A DNA stretch of 64,000 nucleotides, from NCBI RefSeq assembly GCF_902859765.1, contig NZ_CADIJV010000023.1:35622-99621 (forward strand), read 5' to 3'. This document shows positions 25,937-36,598 of the stretch, piece by piece (within the stretch, counting starts at the first letter, position 1; each line of letters starts with the position of its first letter). A program made the position numbers and the translations under genes. The notes under the pieces were generated by a model, which saw nothing but the letters and a program-made list of their open reading frames with translations, ran no database searches and had not been told where the DNA came from. The stretch comes from Achromobacter pulmonis. GTDB lineage: Bacteria > Pseudomonadota > Gammaproteobacteria > Burkholderiales > Burkholderiaceae_B.

Positions 25937-25952
25937 GGTACAGTACCGGTAC
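25937..25952. promoter_or_regulatory. Overlapping palindromes between mocR and the EamA-LysE operon
   Basis: GGTACAGTACC (25937-25947) and GTACCGGTAC (25943-25952) are overlapping inverted repeats, giving three GGTAC/GTACC half-sites. They sit in the 127-bp divergent region, a natural place for a MocR operator. Confidence 0.55.
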
Positions 25953-25994
25953 ACTTTTGCATGTCACTTTAACCACTGGCCTGGTGAAATCCCC

Positions 25995-27434
25995 ATGACA
26001 GTTGCTTCCCCTTCCATGCCCTGGCAGCCGGTGCGCCAGGCCGACGCCACGCTGGTGGCGCAATTGGCCGACGGGCTGGCCCGTCGCATCGACGAACAGG
26101 GCCTGCGCCCCGGCACTCGCCTGCCGTCCATCCGGAAGATGGCGGAGCAATCCGGTGTCAGCCGTTTCACCGTGGTGGAGGCCTACGACCGGCTGGTGGC
26201 GCGCGGTCTGGTGCAGTCGCGGCGTGGCGCCGGATTCTTCGTGCGGGCCCGCAGCGGTCCGCTGGCGCCGGTCGCCAGCGCCGGGACGCCCGCCTCCCAG
26301 ACCTTCGTCCCGCCGGCCCGCGTCGATATCGCCTGGCTGTTGCGCAGCATGTTCCGCGAGGGAGGCGGCCCCGGCATGCCGGGAGGCGCCGGGCTGTTGC
26401 CGGCCGACTGGCTCGATCCGGAAATGGTGGCGGGCGCGGTGCGCGCGGTCGGCCGTTCGGTGCGCGGCCACCTGGTGTCCTATGGCCACCCGCAGGGGTT
26501 TCTGCCGCTGCGCCAGCAGATCGCTGCCTCGCTGCAGAGCGATGGCGTGCCCGCCCATCCCGAACACAACCTGCTCACCACCAATGGCGTCACCCACGGG
26601 CTCGACTTGATCGCCCGCCTGCTGGTGCAGCCGGGCGATACCGTGCTGGTCGAGGATCCGGCCTGGTTCGTCATCTTTGGCCGCCTGGCGGCCTTTGGCG
26701 CGCGCCTGATCGGTGTGCCGCGGGGTCCCGATGGCCCCGATATCGCGCTGCTCGAGCAGCTGGCGGCGCAGCACAAGCCCAAGCTGTTCATCATCAACAG
26801 CGCGGTGCACAACCCCACCGGCCACACCTTGTCGGCTGGCGCCGCCTACGACATCCTGCGCATCGCCGAACGCCATGACTTCCTGGTGGTCGAAGACGAC
26901 ACCTATGGCGAGTTGCATCCCGGCGGCGCCATGAAACTGGCGGTGCTGGACCGGCTCAATCGCGTCATCCTGGTCAGTGGCTACTCCAAGATGCTGGCGG
27001 CCAGCCTGCGCGTGGGCTACCTGGCCGCCAACCCCGACATCCTGCAGAAACTCGCCGACCTGAAAATGCTGGCAGGCCTGACCTCGCCCGAACTGGGCGA
27101 ACGCGTGGTGCACCGGGTGCTGATGGAGGGCCAGTATCGTCGCCATATCGAGCGCGTACGCCAGCGGGTGGACGAGGCCCGCCAGCGCTGCCTGAAAGGG
27201 CTGCTCAAGCTGGGCCTGACGATCGAGCATGAGCCGCAGGCCGGCATGTTCGTGTGGGCCGATTGCGGCCGCGACAGCGAAGTGCTGGCCCGGGCCGCGG
27301 CCGATCGCGGCATGTTGCTGGCGCCCGGCACCTTGTTTTCGCCGTCGCAGGAGCCATCGACCATGCTGCGTTTCTCGGTATCCATGGCCGACGATCGCGG
27401 CGTGTGGAATGTGCTGGAAAAGCTCTTCGCCTGA
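25995..27434 (+). CDS. MocR-type GntR regulator with PLP aminotransferase-like domain
   Basis: A 479-residue fusion. Residues about 20-90 are a GntR winged helix (LPSIRKMAEQSGVSRFTVVE) and about 130-479 an aspartate-aminotransferase-fold domain with the PLP Lys in VSGYSKMLAASLRVGYL and the NPTG-like HNPTGHTLS. These regulators sense PLP or an amino acid/PLP adduct. The divergent neighbours are amino-acid exporters. It is followed 46 bp later by the DUF442 gene. Confidence 0.92.
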   Translation: MTVASPSMPWQPVRQADATLVAQLADGLARRIDEQGLRPGTRLPSIRKMAEQSGVSRFTVVEAYDRLVARGLVQSRRGAGFFVRARSGPLAPVASAGTPASQTFVPPARVDIAWLLRSMFREGGGPGMPGGAGLLPADWLDPEMVAGAVRAVGRSVRGHLVSYGHPQGFLPLRQQIAASLQSDGVPAHPEHNLLTTNGVTHGLDLIARLLVQPGDTVLVEDPAWFVIFGRLAAFGARLIGVPRGPDGPDIALLEQLAAQHKPKLFIINSAVHNPTGHTLSAGAAYDILRIAERHDFLVVEDDTYGELHPGGAMKLAVLDRLNRVILVSGYSKMLAASLRVGYLAANPDILQKLADLKMLAGLTSPELGERVVHRVLMEGQYRRHIERVRQRVDEARQRCLKGLLKLGLTIEHEPQAGMFVWADCGRDSEVLARAAADRGMLLAPGTLFSPSQEPSTMLRFSVSMADDRGVWNVLEKLFA

Positions 27435-27480
27435 AGCCGCTCCTACAATAATATGCAGTTCTCTTCATCCAGGAATCGCC

Positions 27481-27825
27481 ATGTCCGCACCGATCAAACC
27501 CCTTACCGAGAATTTCGCCGTCGCCCCGCAACTGGGGCCTGAAGATATGGCCGATGTGGCCGCCGCCGGTTACAAGAGCGTCATCATCAACCGGCCCGAC
27601 TTCGAAGGCGGCCCCGACCAGCCGACCGCCGCCGACGTATCCAAGGCCGCCGCCGCCGCCGGCCTGAAAATCGAATACCAACCGGTGGTCGGCAGCGCCA
27701 TGACGGCCGCCGACGTGGTTCGCTTCGCCGAGCTGCTGCGGACCCTGCCGGGCCCGGTGCTGGCGTACTGCCGCACCGGCACCCGCTGCACCAATCTGTT
27801 CGCCGCCGCCCAGCAACTGGGTTGA
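27481..27825 (+). CDS. TIGR01244/DUF442 family protein (Blh-like phosphatase/sulfurtransferase fold)
   Basis: A 114-residue protein matching the N-terminal DUF442 domain of beta-lactamase-hydrolase-like (Blh) proteins. MADVAAAGYKSVIINRPDFE and AYCRTGTRCTNLFAA are the family motifs; the second resembles a phosphatase/rhodanese catalytic loop with its Cys. In some bacteria the family is tied to sulfide metabolism. Here the domain stands alone. The ATG at 27481 is supported by an upstream AGGA and by homology start. Confidence 0.82.
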   Translation: MSAPIKPLTENFAVAPQLGPEDMADVAAAGYKSVIINRPDFEGGPDQPTAADVSKAAAAAGLKIEYQPVVGSAMTAADVVRFAELLRTLPGPVLAYCRTGTRCTNLFAAAQQLG

Positions 27826-27912
27826 TGCGCATCAAGGCCCCCGGGTTCGCTTGATGTGAACCTGGCGGGTTTCCGGTAGCATGGAACTTCCTCTCAAACA
27901 GGAGCAGGCAAG

Positions 27913-28377
27913 ATGTTCAAGAAGATCCTGATTCCCACCGACGGCTCGCCGCTGTCGGCCCAAGCCGCCAACGCCGGCATTTCCTTCGCGCGCTCCGTCG
28001 GCGCCGATGTCGTCGCCCTCTACGTGACGCAGCCCTTCGCCGCCACCATCGGCTTCGACGGCATGGCCGCCGCCTACGCCATCACCGACGAAGACTACGA
28101 AAAGGCCTCGGCCGAACAGGCCGACAAGTACCTCAAGCAGATCACCGACCGCGCCGACACCGCCGGCGTGAAGTCCGAGGCGCGCGCCGTGTCCAACTTC
28201 AACGTGGCCGACGGCATCGTGCAGGCCGCCGCCGACGCCGGTTGCGACCTGATCTTCATCGGCAGCCACGGCCGCAGCGGCCTGTCGCGCCTGCTGCTGG
28301 GCAGCGTCACCGCCAAGGTGCTGTCGCTGGCCAGCACCGCGGTGCTGGTGTACCGCGTCAAGGAAGAAAAGAAGTAA
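27913..28377 (+). CDS. Universal stress protein (UspA family)
   Basis: A 154-residue single-domain USP. It starts MFKKILIPTDGSPLS and has the ATP-binding signature GSHGRSGLSRLLLGS near the C-terminus, with conserved hydrophobic strand AVLVYRVK at the end. An AGGAG-like site (27900-27905) precedes the ATG. It would bind ATP and help in stress survival. It is monocistronic, ending at a strong terminator. Confidence 0.93.
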   Translation: MFKKILIPTDGSPLSAQAANAGISFARSVGADVVALYVTQPFAATIGFDGMAAAYAITDEDYEKASAEQADKYLKQITDRADTAGVKSEARAVSNFNVADGIVQAAADAGCDLIFIGSHGRSGLSRLLLGSVTAKVLSLASTAVLVYRVKEEKK

Positions 28378-28437
28378 TTCCGCGGGCCGCCGCCGTTATC
28401 AGGGCAATGTCAGGCCCGCCGGCGCCGATGCCATGCC

Positions 28438-28465
28438 AAGCCCCTCCTCGCCGAGGGGCTTTTTC
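28438..28465 (+). terminator. Intrinsic terminator downstream of uspA-like gene
   Basis: AGCCCCTC (28439-28446) pairs with GAGGGGCT (28453-28460) and is followed by a run of T, giving a textbook terminator. Confidence 0.88.
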
Positions 28466-28658
28466 ATGTCCGCCCGCACCCCTATGGCGCATGTGGCTAA
28501 AGCTTGTAATGCGGCTTGCGGCGCGTAATATTCATGGATAGTGCGGGCGCGGTTTCGCAATCCCCGAGCACACCTCTCAACGCGGCATGGCGCCCGCCGC
28601 GGCAGTATCCGGTCGGACCTGCCGCCCACTCCTGGTGATTACTGCAAGGAACGAGGCC

Positions 28659-30770
<2,112 letters not shown>

Positions 30771-30815
30771 TTGCCGTCATGCGATGGCAGGGGCCGCCGA
30801 TCCGGCGGCTTGTTT

Positions 30816-31772
30816 TCAGGCCGGCGCCGCGGCGCCGGCCGTTGTGGCCCGCATGCGCGAGGATGCCAGCTTCACGCCCAGCAGGATCATCACGAAGCCG
30901 TAGGCATGAAACAGTTGCGGCGTCTCGCCCAGCAGCGGCCAGGCCACCAGCGCCGCATACACCGGCACCAGGAACATCGACAGGCCCGCCGTGGCCGGAC
31001 CGGCGCGGCTGATCAGCCGGCCGTAGACGTAGTACGCGCCCAGGCTGGGCACCACCGCCAGGAACAGCAGCACCGCCGCCAGCCGTGGATCGCTCCAGGG
31101 CGCAACGGCGCCAGCGGCGGCCTCGATGCCGGCGAATGGCGCCAGCGCGATCGCGCCGCCCAGCATCATCGCGGCCAGCCGCGCGCCGTCCGGCACCGCC
31201 GGCAGCGTCAGGCGCTTTTGCAGCACGGTATAGAACGCCCAGCCGGTGGCGGCCAGTAGCACCCACAGGTCGCCCTGGCCGAACGCCAGCCGCGCCAGCG
31301 CCCAGGCGTCGCCGCGCGTCAACACCACCAGCACGCCGCCCAGCGCCAGCGCCAGGCCGGTGGCGCGCAGCGGCGAGAGCGGCTTGCGCCAGATCACCGC
31401 TTCCAGCAGCGCCACCAGGATCGGGCTGCACGAGAAGATCAGGGCGATGTTGGTGGCGCTGGTGCTCTGGGCGCCGATGTATTGCGGCGCCACCGCCACG
31501 CCCATGCCCAACACCGCCAGCGGCAGTAGCGTGGGCAGGCCATGCCACAATGCCTGGCGATGCCGCAGCAGGGCCGGTCCGGCCAGCGGCAACAGGATCA
31601 GGAAGGCGATCAGCCAGCGGCCGAAGGCCAGGAATACGGGGGGCAGGGCGGCGTCGTGGGCCCAGCGGGCAGCCACCATGTTGGAGGCGAATAGCGCCGG
31701 CGCGGCCAGGAGCATGGCGGCGCCGGACCAGCCCAGGCCGGTTCTTGCGGGTACTGCTGCTGCGTGAGACAT
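30816..31772 (-). CDS. EamA-type DMT exporter
   Basis: A 318-residue ten-helix protein with two EamA repeats (AMLLAAPALFASNMVAARWA; second repeat ending LFHAYGFVMILLGVKL). Likely exports an amino acid or drug; unassigned. It is divergent from an Lrp-family regulator with 244 bp between, a pairing typical of Lrp-controlled amino-acid exporters. It converges with fusA, 45 bp apart. Confidence 0.87.
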   Translation of the reverse strand: MSHAAAVPARTGLGWSGAAMLLAAPALFASNMVAARWAHDAALPPVFLAFGRWLIAFLILLPLAGPALLRHRQALWHGLPTLLPLAVLGMGVAVAPQYIGAQSTSATNIALIFSCSPILVALLEAVIWRKPLSPLRATGLALALGGVLVVLTRGDAWALARLAFGQGDLWVLLAATGWAFYTVLQKRLTLPAVPDGARLAAMMLGGAIALAPFAGIEAAAGAVAPWSDPRLAAVLLFLAVVPSLGAYYVYGRLISRAGPATAGLSMFLVPVYAALVAWPLLGETPQLFHAYGFVMILLGVKLASSRMRATTAGAAAPA

Positions 31773-31939
31773 GATTTCCCGCCGCGCGGATCGGCGCGCG
31801 GCATACTGCGGTGGACGACACCGGCGCCAAGGCCGGGTTGTGCCACGGCGCGGGCGCGGGATCCGACGGGCGGGGTAATGCCCGTCTTGCAGGAAAGTCT
31901 ACGGCGGGATCGGGAAAATAGGTTTCCTGATTCTCGCCA

Positions 31940-32000
31940 TTCTGGCGGTAATGAAGGAATATATATCCTCTAGAATCAGGTTTTTCAGGGATATTCTCTT
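31940..32000. promoter_or_regulatory. AT-rich control region between EamA exporter and Lrp gene
   Basis: In a genome of about two thirds G+C, this stretch is A/T-rich and holds GGAATATATATCC (near-palindromic) and GGGATATTCTC. Such sequence is typical of Lrp/AsnC binding and of the promoter for the regulator itself. The exact boundaries are approximate. Confidence 0.45.
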
Positions 32001-32016
32001 CTAAAGAGCCTCCGCC

Positions 32017-32487
32017 GTGTCCAGCCCACCCAAAATCGACGAAACCGACCGCAGGATCCTGCGCGCCTTGCGCGCCGACGGCCGCCTCACGAACCTGAAA
32101 CTGGCCGAGCAGGTCGGCCTGTCGCCCACGCCCTGCTGGAACCGGGTCAAGGCGCTGGAAGACGCGGGGGTGATCGAGGGCTACGCGGCCCTGTTGAACC
32201 AGAAGGCGCTGGGTCTGCCCGACACCGTCATGATCGAGGTCACGCTCGAGCACCACGATGACGACACCCTGGCGCGCTTCGGCGAGGCGATCACGCGCCT
32301 GCCGCAAGTGGTTGAGGCCTTCCTGGTGACAGGCGAATACGACTACCTGATCAAGGTGGCGGTGGCCGGCACCGAAGGCTACGAGGAATTCCTGCGCAAG
32401 CGGCTCTACAAGCTGCCTGGCGTGCGGCACAGCCGCTCGACCTTCGTGCTCAAACGCCTCAAGCACACGCCGTCGGTCGAACCCTGA
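32017..32487 (+). CDS. Lrp/AsnC family regulator
   Basis: A 156-residue Lrp-family protein: helix-turn-helix at about residues 8-50 (DETDRRILRALRADGRLTN, LAEQVGLSPTPCWNRVKALE) and the RAM effector domain (about 65-145, with VVEAFLVTGEYDYLIKVAV). It uses a GTG start at 32017; AAAGAG upstream is a weak ribosome site. It presumably senses an amino acid and controls the divergent EamA exporter. It converges with a hydrolase gene 14 bp away. Confidence 0.92.
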   Translation: MSSPPKIDETDRRILRALRADGRLTNLKLAEQVGLSPTPCWNRVKALEDAGVIEGYAALLNQKALGLPDTVMIEVTLEHHDDDTLARFGEAITRLPQVVEAFLVTGEYDYLIKVAVAGTEGYEEFLRKRLYKLPGVRHSRSTFVLKRLKHTPSVEP

Positions 32488-32500
32488 CGGCGCGCGCGGC

Positions 32501-33310
32501 TCAGCCGCGCAGGAACGATTCGATGGCGCCGTTGAAGGCGCGCGGGTTGCCCAGGTTCATGCCATGCGACGAACCGGCGATATTCACCCGCTGCGCCTGC
32601 GGCAGCCATTGCGCCAGCGCGTCGAGCACCGCGGGATAAGGCGACGGGCTGAGCGCGCCGCCGATCAGCAGCGTCGGCAGCGTCAGCGAACCGATCTGTT
32701 CCGGCGCGAGGGCCGCCGGGGTTTCGCGCGCCTGGCCGAACAGCGTGCCGGCGTTGTCGCGCACCATTTCCTTGAACCAGGGCACCATGCGCTGCCAGGT
32801 ATCCGGCCCGGTCACGGTGTCCACGAACAGCGCCAGGCCTTCTTCCACGGCGCCGCCGCGGATCAGTTCGAGCGCCCGCTGGCGAAACCCGCCGCGGGTA
32901 TCGTCGCCGCCGGGCAGGGGCAGTCCCGGATCGGCCAGCGTCAGGCTGAGCAGCGCGTCGGGGCGCGCCAGCGCCGCTTCCAGCGCCACGCGGCCGCCGC
33001 GTGAATGGCCCACCAGATGGGCCGGCCCGCCCGCCACCCGGTCGATGAAATCGAGCACGTCGGCGCCGTGCTGCGCCACCGAGAAGCCCTCGCCCTCGCC
33101 ATCCCAGCTTTCTGGCCAGTAACGCCGCAGGCACACCGCCAGCACGCGGAACGAGCGGCCCAGCGGCGCCATCTGCGATTTCCAGTAGCGGCAGTCGGAC
33201 AGCGAGCCATGCACCAGCACCAGCGGCGCGCCTTCGCCGTACTCGGTGTAGGACATGGCATAGCCGCCGATATTGGCGCTTTGCAGGGGCAGGACAGGTT
33301 CGGAACGCAT
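32501..33310 (-). CDS. Alpha/beta hydrolase
   Basis: A 269-residue hydrolase. The nucleophile elbow is VGHSRGG, with the oxyanion HGS in VLVHGSLSDCRYW and a C-terminal His in SSHGMNLGN. Family members include esterases and haloperoxidase-like enzymes; the substrate cannot be told. The start at 33310 avoids a proline-rich N-terminal addition and leaves a normal strand order. It is divergent from the YbaK gene by 141 bp. Confidence 0.85.
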   Translation of the reverse strand: MRSEPVLPLQSANIGGYAMSYTEYGEGAPLVLVHGSLSDCRYWKSQMAPLGRSFRVLAVCLRRYWPESWDGEGEGFSVAQHGADVLDFIDRVAGGPAHLVGHSRGGRVALEAALARPDALLSLTLADPGLPLPGGDDTRGGFRQRALELIRGGAVEEGLALFVDTVTGPDTWQRMVPWFKEMVRDNAGTLFGQARETPAALAPEQIGSLTLPTLLIGGALSPSPYPAVLDALAQWLPQAQRVNIAGSSHGMNLGNPRAFNGAIESFLRG

Positions 33311-33451
33311 CGGGTCGGGGTCGGGAAATCCAGGCGGGCATTCTAGCCGTTTCACCCCCGCGGCAGCGTCACGCCCGCGCCCACGGCGGGGGCATTGGCG
33401 AGACTGATAAACTCGTCACCCGATCTTTTTGTCTTGAACGGAGTTCGCCAG

Positions 33452-33949
33452 ATGTCCATCGCTACCCCCGCCGATCTTCCCGAGTCCGCCCAGCGCGTCG
33501 CCCGCCTGTTGGCCGAGTTGGGCCACGATAAGCCGGTAGTGGTGCTGCCGCAGACCGGCAAGACCTCGGCGGAAGCGGCGGCTGGCCTGGGGTGCGAGGT
33601 GGCGCAGATCGCCAAGTCGATCATCTTCCGCCGCGCCTCGGACGATGCGCCGGTGCTGGTCATCGCCAGCGGCGTCAATCGCGTCGACGAGGCCAAGGTC
33701 GCCAGCCAGGTCGGCGCGCTGGCCAAGGCCGATGCCAAGTTCGTGCGCGACATGACCGGCTATGCCATCGGCGGCGTCTGCCCCATCGGCCACGCGGTCA
33801 AGCCTGTCATGCTGCTCGACCAGGACCTGTTCCAGTACGACAGCCTGTGGGCGGCGGCGGGGCACCCGCACGCGGTGTTCAACCTGACGCCGCAGCAGTT
33901 GGCCGCCATGACCGGCGCGCCGGTCGCCGATGTGGCGCAGCGCGCCTAG
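33452..33949 (+). CDS. YbaK/EbsC family aminoacyl-tRNA deacylase
   Basis: A 165-residue YbaK-like editing domain. Seen: AQIAKSIIFRRA with the conserved catalytic-region Lys, and GYAIGGVCPIGHAVKP, the family GG-P-GH motif. Such proteins hydrolyse mischarged Cys- or Ala-tRNA-Pro. A prolyl-tRNA synthetase with an insertion editing domain is encoded about 7 kb away, so editing may be shared. The start at 33452 is preferred over an ATG 57 bp upstream because the domain begins soon after. Confidence 0.88.
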   Translation: MSIATPADLPESAQRVARLLAELGHDKPVVVLPQTGKTSAEAAAGLGCEVAQIAKSIIFRRASDDAPVLVIASGVNRVDEAKVASQVGALAKADAKFVRDMTGYAIGGVCPIGHAVKPVMLLDQDLFQYDSLWAAAGHPHAVFNLTPQQLAAMTGAPVADVAQRA

Positions 33950-33981
33950 TACATCAGCGTTCCGCGCCGCGCGGCCCCTGT

Positions 33982-34779
33982 TCAGCGCGGGTGCGCGTCC
34001 AGGCCGTCGATCAACACCTGCAAGCGCCCGCGCGAGCAGGCCTCGACCCGTCCCTGGACCCCATACACCGTGGCCAGCGATGCCGGCGTGATGACCTCGG
34101 CCGGCGCGCCGGCGGCGGCCAGCCGGCCGCCATGGATCATCACGGCCCGCTCGGCGTGTTGCAATGCCACGTTCAAGTCGTGCAACACGATCACCGTGAT
34201 CAGTCCGTGCTGCGCGGTTTCCTGCTTCAGCAGCCGCATCACATGGAACTGGTAATTCAGGTCCAGCGCCGACAGCGGTTCGTCCAGCAACAACACACGC
34301 GGCCGGCGCACCAGCGCCTGCGCCAAGCCCACCAGCTGCTTCTGGCCGCCGGACAGCGCGTCCAGATAAGACAGCGCCAAGTGGCCGATGCCCAGCCGTT
34401 CCAGCAGCCGGTCGATCCCCGGCAGGTCCGCCGGCGGACCCTCGGCTTCGCTGGCGCGGGCCGCCACCAGCACTGACTCGAACACCCGCAGGTGCACGGC
34501 GGCCGGCAGGCTTTGCGGCAGATAGGCCAGGTGGCGCGCGCGGGCCGCGAAATCCAGCCGCGCCAGGTCCAGGTCGCCCAGTCGCGCATGGCCGGCGCGC
34601 ACTTTCACCAGCCCTGCCAGCGCCTTTAGCAGCGTCGATTTGCCGCTGCCATTGGGACCCAGCAGGGCCGTGACCTCGCCGGCGCCCAACCGGGGCAGCG
34701 ACAGGTCGTGCAGCACCTGCGTGCCGCCATAGCCGGCAGTGATGCCGCCGACCGCCAGCGCCGGCGCGGCGCCCGTCAT
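33982..34779 (-). CDS. Iron-siderophore/cobalamin-type ABC transporter ATPase (FecE/BtuD-like)
   Basis: A 265-residue ABC ATPase. Walker A is GPNGSGKST (residues 41-49), the signature LSGGQKQ and Walker B VLLLDEPLSALD follow, with the H-loop HDLNVAL. Its sequence is of the FecE/FhuC/BtuD class that powers uptake of iron chelates or vitamin B12. Its ATG overlaps the stop of the permease gene (34776-34779, ATGA). The binding protein expected for a complete importer is not encoded nearby. Confidence 0.92.
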   Translation of the reverse strand: MTGAAPALAVGGITAGYGGTQVLHDLSLPRLGAGEVTALLGPNGSGKSTLLKALAGLVKVRAGHARLGDLDLARLDFAARARHLAYLPQSLPAAVHLRVFESVLVAARASEAEGPPADLPGIDRLLERLGIGHLALSYLDALSGGQKQLVGLAQALVRRPRVLLLDEPLSALDLNYQFHVMRLLKQETAQHGLITVIVLHDLNVALQHAERAVMIHGGRLAAAGAPAEVITPASLATVYGVQGRVEACSRGRLQVLIDGLDAHPR

Positions 34780-35819
34780 GGCAGGCTCCGGCGCAGCACC
34801 ACCGCCACGAAGAATGGAATGCCGATCAGCGAGGTGACGATGCCCACCGGCACGATCACGCCCGGCACCAGATTCTTGGACGCCACCGAAGCGAGCGACA
34901 GGATGACGCCGCCCACCAGCGCGCTCCCCGGCAGGAAGAAGCGGTGATCCTCGCCCACCAGGCGGCGGGCGATGTGCGGCGCGATCAGGCCGATGAAGCC
35001 AATGGTGCCGACGAACGCCACGGCCAGCGCCGACAGCAGGCTGACGCGGGCCAGCGCCGCCACGCGCACGCGGCGCACGTCCACGCCGAAACTGGCGGCG
35101 CGTTCCTCGCCCAACCGCAGCGCGGTCAATTTCCAGGACTGACGCATGGCCAGCGGCAGCGCCAGCGCGAACGCCAGCCCCAGGATGGCCACGGTGGTCC
35201 AGCTGGAGCGCGCCAGGCTGCCCATGGTCCAGAACACCAGGTTCTGCAGGGCCTCGGCGCTGGCGGTGAACTGCACCAGCGACACCAGCGCGTTGAAGGT
35301 GAACACCATGGCGATGCCGAACAACACCACGCCCGGGGTATTCAGGCCCCCCCGGCGCGCGACGCCGTCCAGCAACAGCGCCGCCAGCATGGCGAACAGG
35401 AAGGCGTTGCCGGCGATCAGCCAGCCCTCGGAAATCCCGGGCACGCCCAGGTGCAGCACGATCGCCAGCGATGCGCCGAAGGCGGCCGCCGACGACACGC
35501 CCAGCGTGAACGGGCTGGCCAGGGGGTTGTTCAGAATGGTCTGCATTTCGGCGCCAGCCAGGCCCAGCGCCATGCCCACCAGCGCGGCCATCAGCGCGTA
35601 GGGCAGCCGGATATCCCAGACGATGACGCGTAGCGTCGGGTCGGACGAGGCTGGCGCGCTCAGGGCCTGCCACAACTCGGCGGCACTCAGCGCGGACGGC
35701 CCCACGGTGAAGTCCAGCAGCAGCCCAATGCAAATCGCCGCCAGCAGCAGGGCGATGAGCCCCGCGCGGCGGCGCAGAATGTGCCGGTAGGCGGCAACCG
35801 CGGTGGCGGCTTGCGCCAT
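34776..35819 (-). CDS. FecCD family ABC transporter permease
   Basis: A 347-residue permease with about ten helices. Family segments include GAEMQTILNNPLASPFTLGVSS and the coupling-helix region near FIGLIAPHIARRLVGEDHRF. It would transport iron-siderophore, heme or cobalamin-like ligands; which one is unclear. Its start overlaps the cpoB stop by one base (TAATG, 35817-35821), so it is translationally coupled to the end of the tol-pal operon, an unusual location. Confidence 0.92.
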   Translation of the reverse strand: MAQAATAVAAYRHILRRRAGLIALLLAAICIGLLLDFTVGPSALSAAELWQALSAPASSDPTLRVIVWDIRLPYALMAALVGMALGLAGAEMQTILNNPLASPFTLGVSSAAAFGASLAIVLHLGVPGISEGWLIAGNAFLFAMLAALLLDGVARRGGLNTPGVVLFGIAMVFTFNALVSLVQFTASAEALQNLVFWTMGSLARSSWTTVAILGLAFALALPLAMRQSWKLTALRLGEERAASFGVDVRRVRVAALARVSLLSALAVAFVGTIGFIGLIAPHIARRLVGEDHRFFLPGSALVGGVILSLASVASKNLVPGVIVPVGIVTSLIGIPFFVAVVLRRSLP

Positions 35820-36511
35820 TACTGCAGCAGTTGCAGGCGGCTCTTGGCCGTGGTGGCGGCCGGCGTGGTCGGATAGTCGCGCACGATGCGTTGCAGCGTG
35901 GTCTTGGCGCCGGCGCGGTTGTTCAGCTCGATCTGGCTGCCGGCGATGACCAGCAGGGCGTCCGGCGCGCGGGCGTTGTCGGGGGCTTTCTGCACCATGG
36001 CGGTCAACTGCTCGATCGCGCCCTTGAAGTCCTTCAGCGCATAGCGGCTGCTGCCCAGGTAGAACTGGGCGCTGGGCGCAAGCTGGCTGGCCGGGTAGAG
36101 CGCGGTGAACGCGGCCAGCGATTCGGAGGCGTCCTTGTACTGGCCCTTGCGGAACAGGTCGATGGCGCCATCGTAGGCGGCTTGTTCCTGCGGATCGCCC
36201 GCGGTGGCGCCCGGCGGGTTGGCGCCGCCCGGGGCGCCTCCCGGCCGGTTGCCGCTGGGCTGCTGGCGCGATACCAGTTCGAGCTGGTCGCGCAACTGGG
36301 CGATTTCCTGCTGCAGGGCCTGGATCTGGTCGGCCAGTTGCAGCTTGGCGCGTTGGTTCTGCTCGTTCTGTTGCTGCACCTGCTGGCGCAAATCCAGGAT
36401 GGCCTTGCGGGCCTCATCATCGGAGAAAGCGTGGGCAGGCGCCGCCAGGGCAGCCAGCACCAGGCCGGTGGCCGCCAGCAAGGGACGCAGGGACAGAACG
36501 GTATCGCGCAT
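35819..36511 (-). CDS. cpoB: Cell division coordinator CpoB (YbgF)
   Basis: A 230-residue periplasmic protein: signal peptide cleaved after about residue 28 (ALAAPAHA), a coiled-coil trimerisation region about 30-80 (rich in Q, e.g. QQNEQNQRAKLQLADQIQAL), a Gly/Pro/Asn linker, then TPR repeats (about 115-230). CpoB coordinates Tol-Pal with peptidoglycan synthesis. It follows pal, with an intrinsic terminator-like hairpin in the 87-bp gap, so expression may be reduced relative to tol-pal. Its stop overlaps the ABC permease start. Confidence 0.93.
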   Translation of the reverse strand: MRDTVLSLRPLLAATGLVLAALAAPAHAFSDDEARKAILDLRQQVQQQNEQNQRAKLQLADQIQALQQEIAQLRDQLELVSRQQPSGNRPGGAPGGANPPGATAGDPQEQAAYDGAIDLFRKGQYKDASESLAAFTALYPASQLAPSAQFYLGSSRYALKDFKGAIEQLTAMVQKAPDNARAPDALLVIAGSQIELNNRAGAKTTLQRIVRDYPTTPAATTAKSRLQLLQ

Positions 36512-36525
36512 GAAAATTCCCAGGG

Positions 36526-36568
36526 ATCAAAAAACAAACGTCGGAACGGCCGGCTGACCGTCCCGACG
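36526..36568 (-). terminator. Terminator-like hairpin between pal and cpoB
   Basis: Reading on the minus strand, an 11-bp stem (36558-36568 with 36539-36549, one G-U pair) is followed by TTTGTTTTTTG (complement of 36526-36538). It would terminate much of the tol-pal transcript before cpoB. Confidence 0.7.
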
Positions 36569-36598
36569 CGTGGTGGGGCACTTAACTATACGGAAAGC

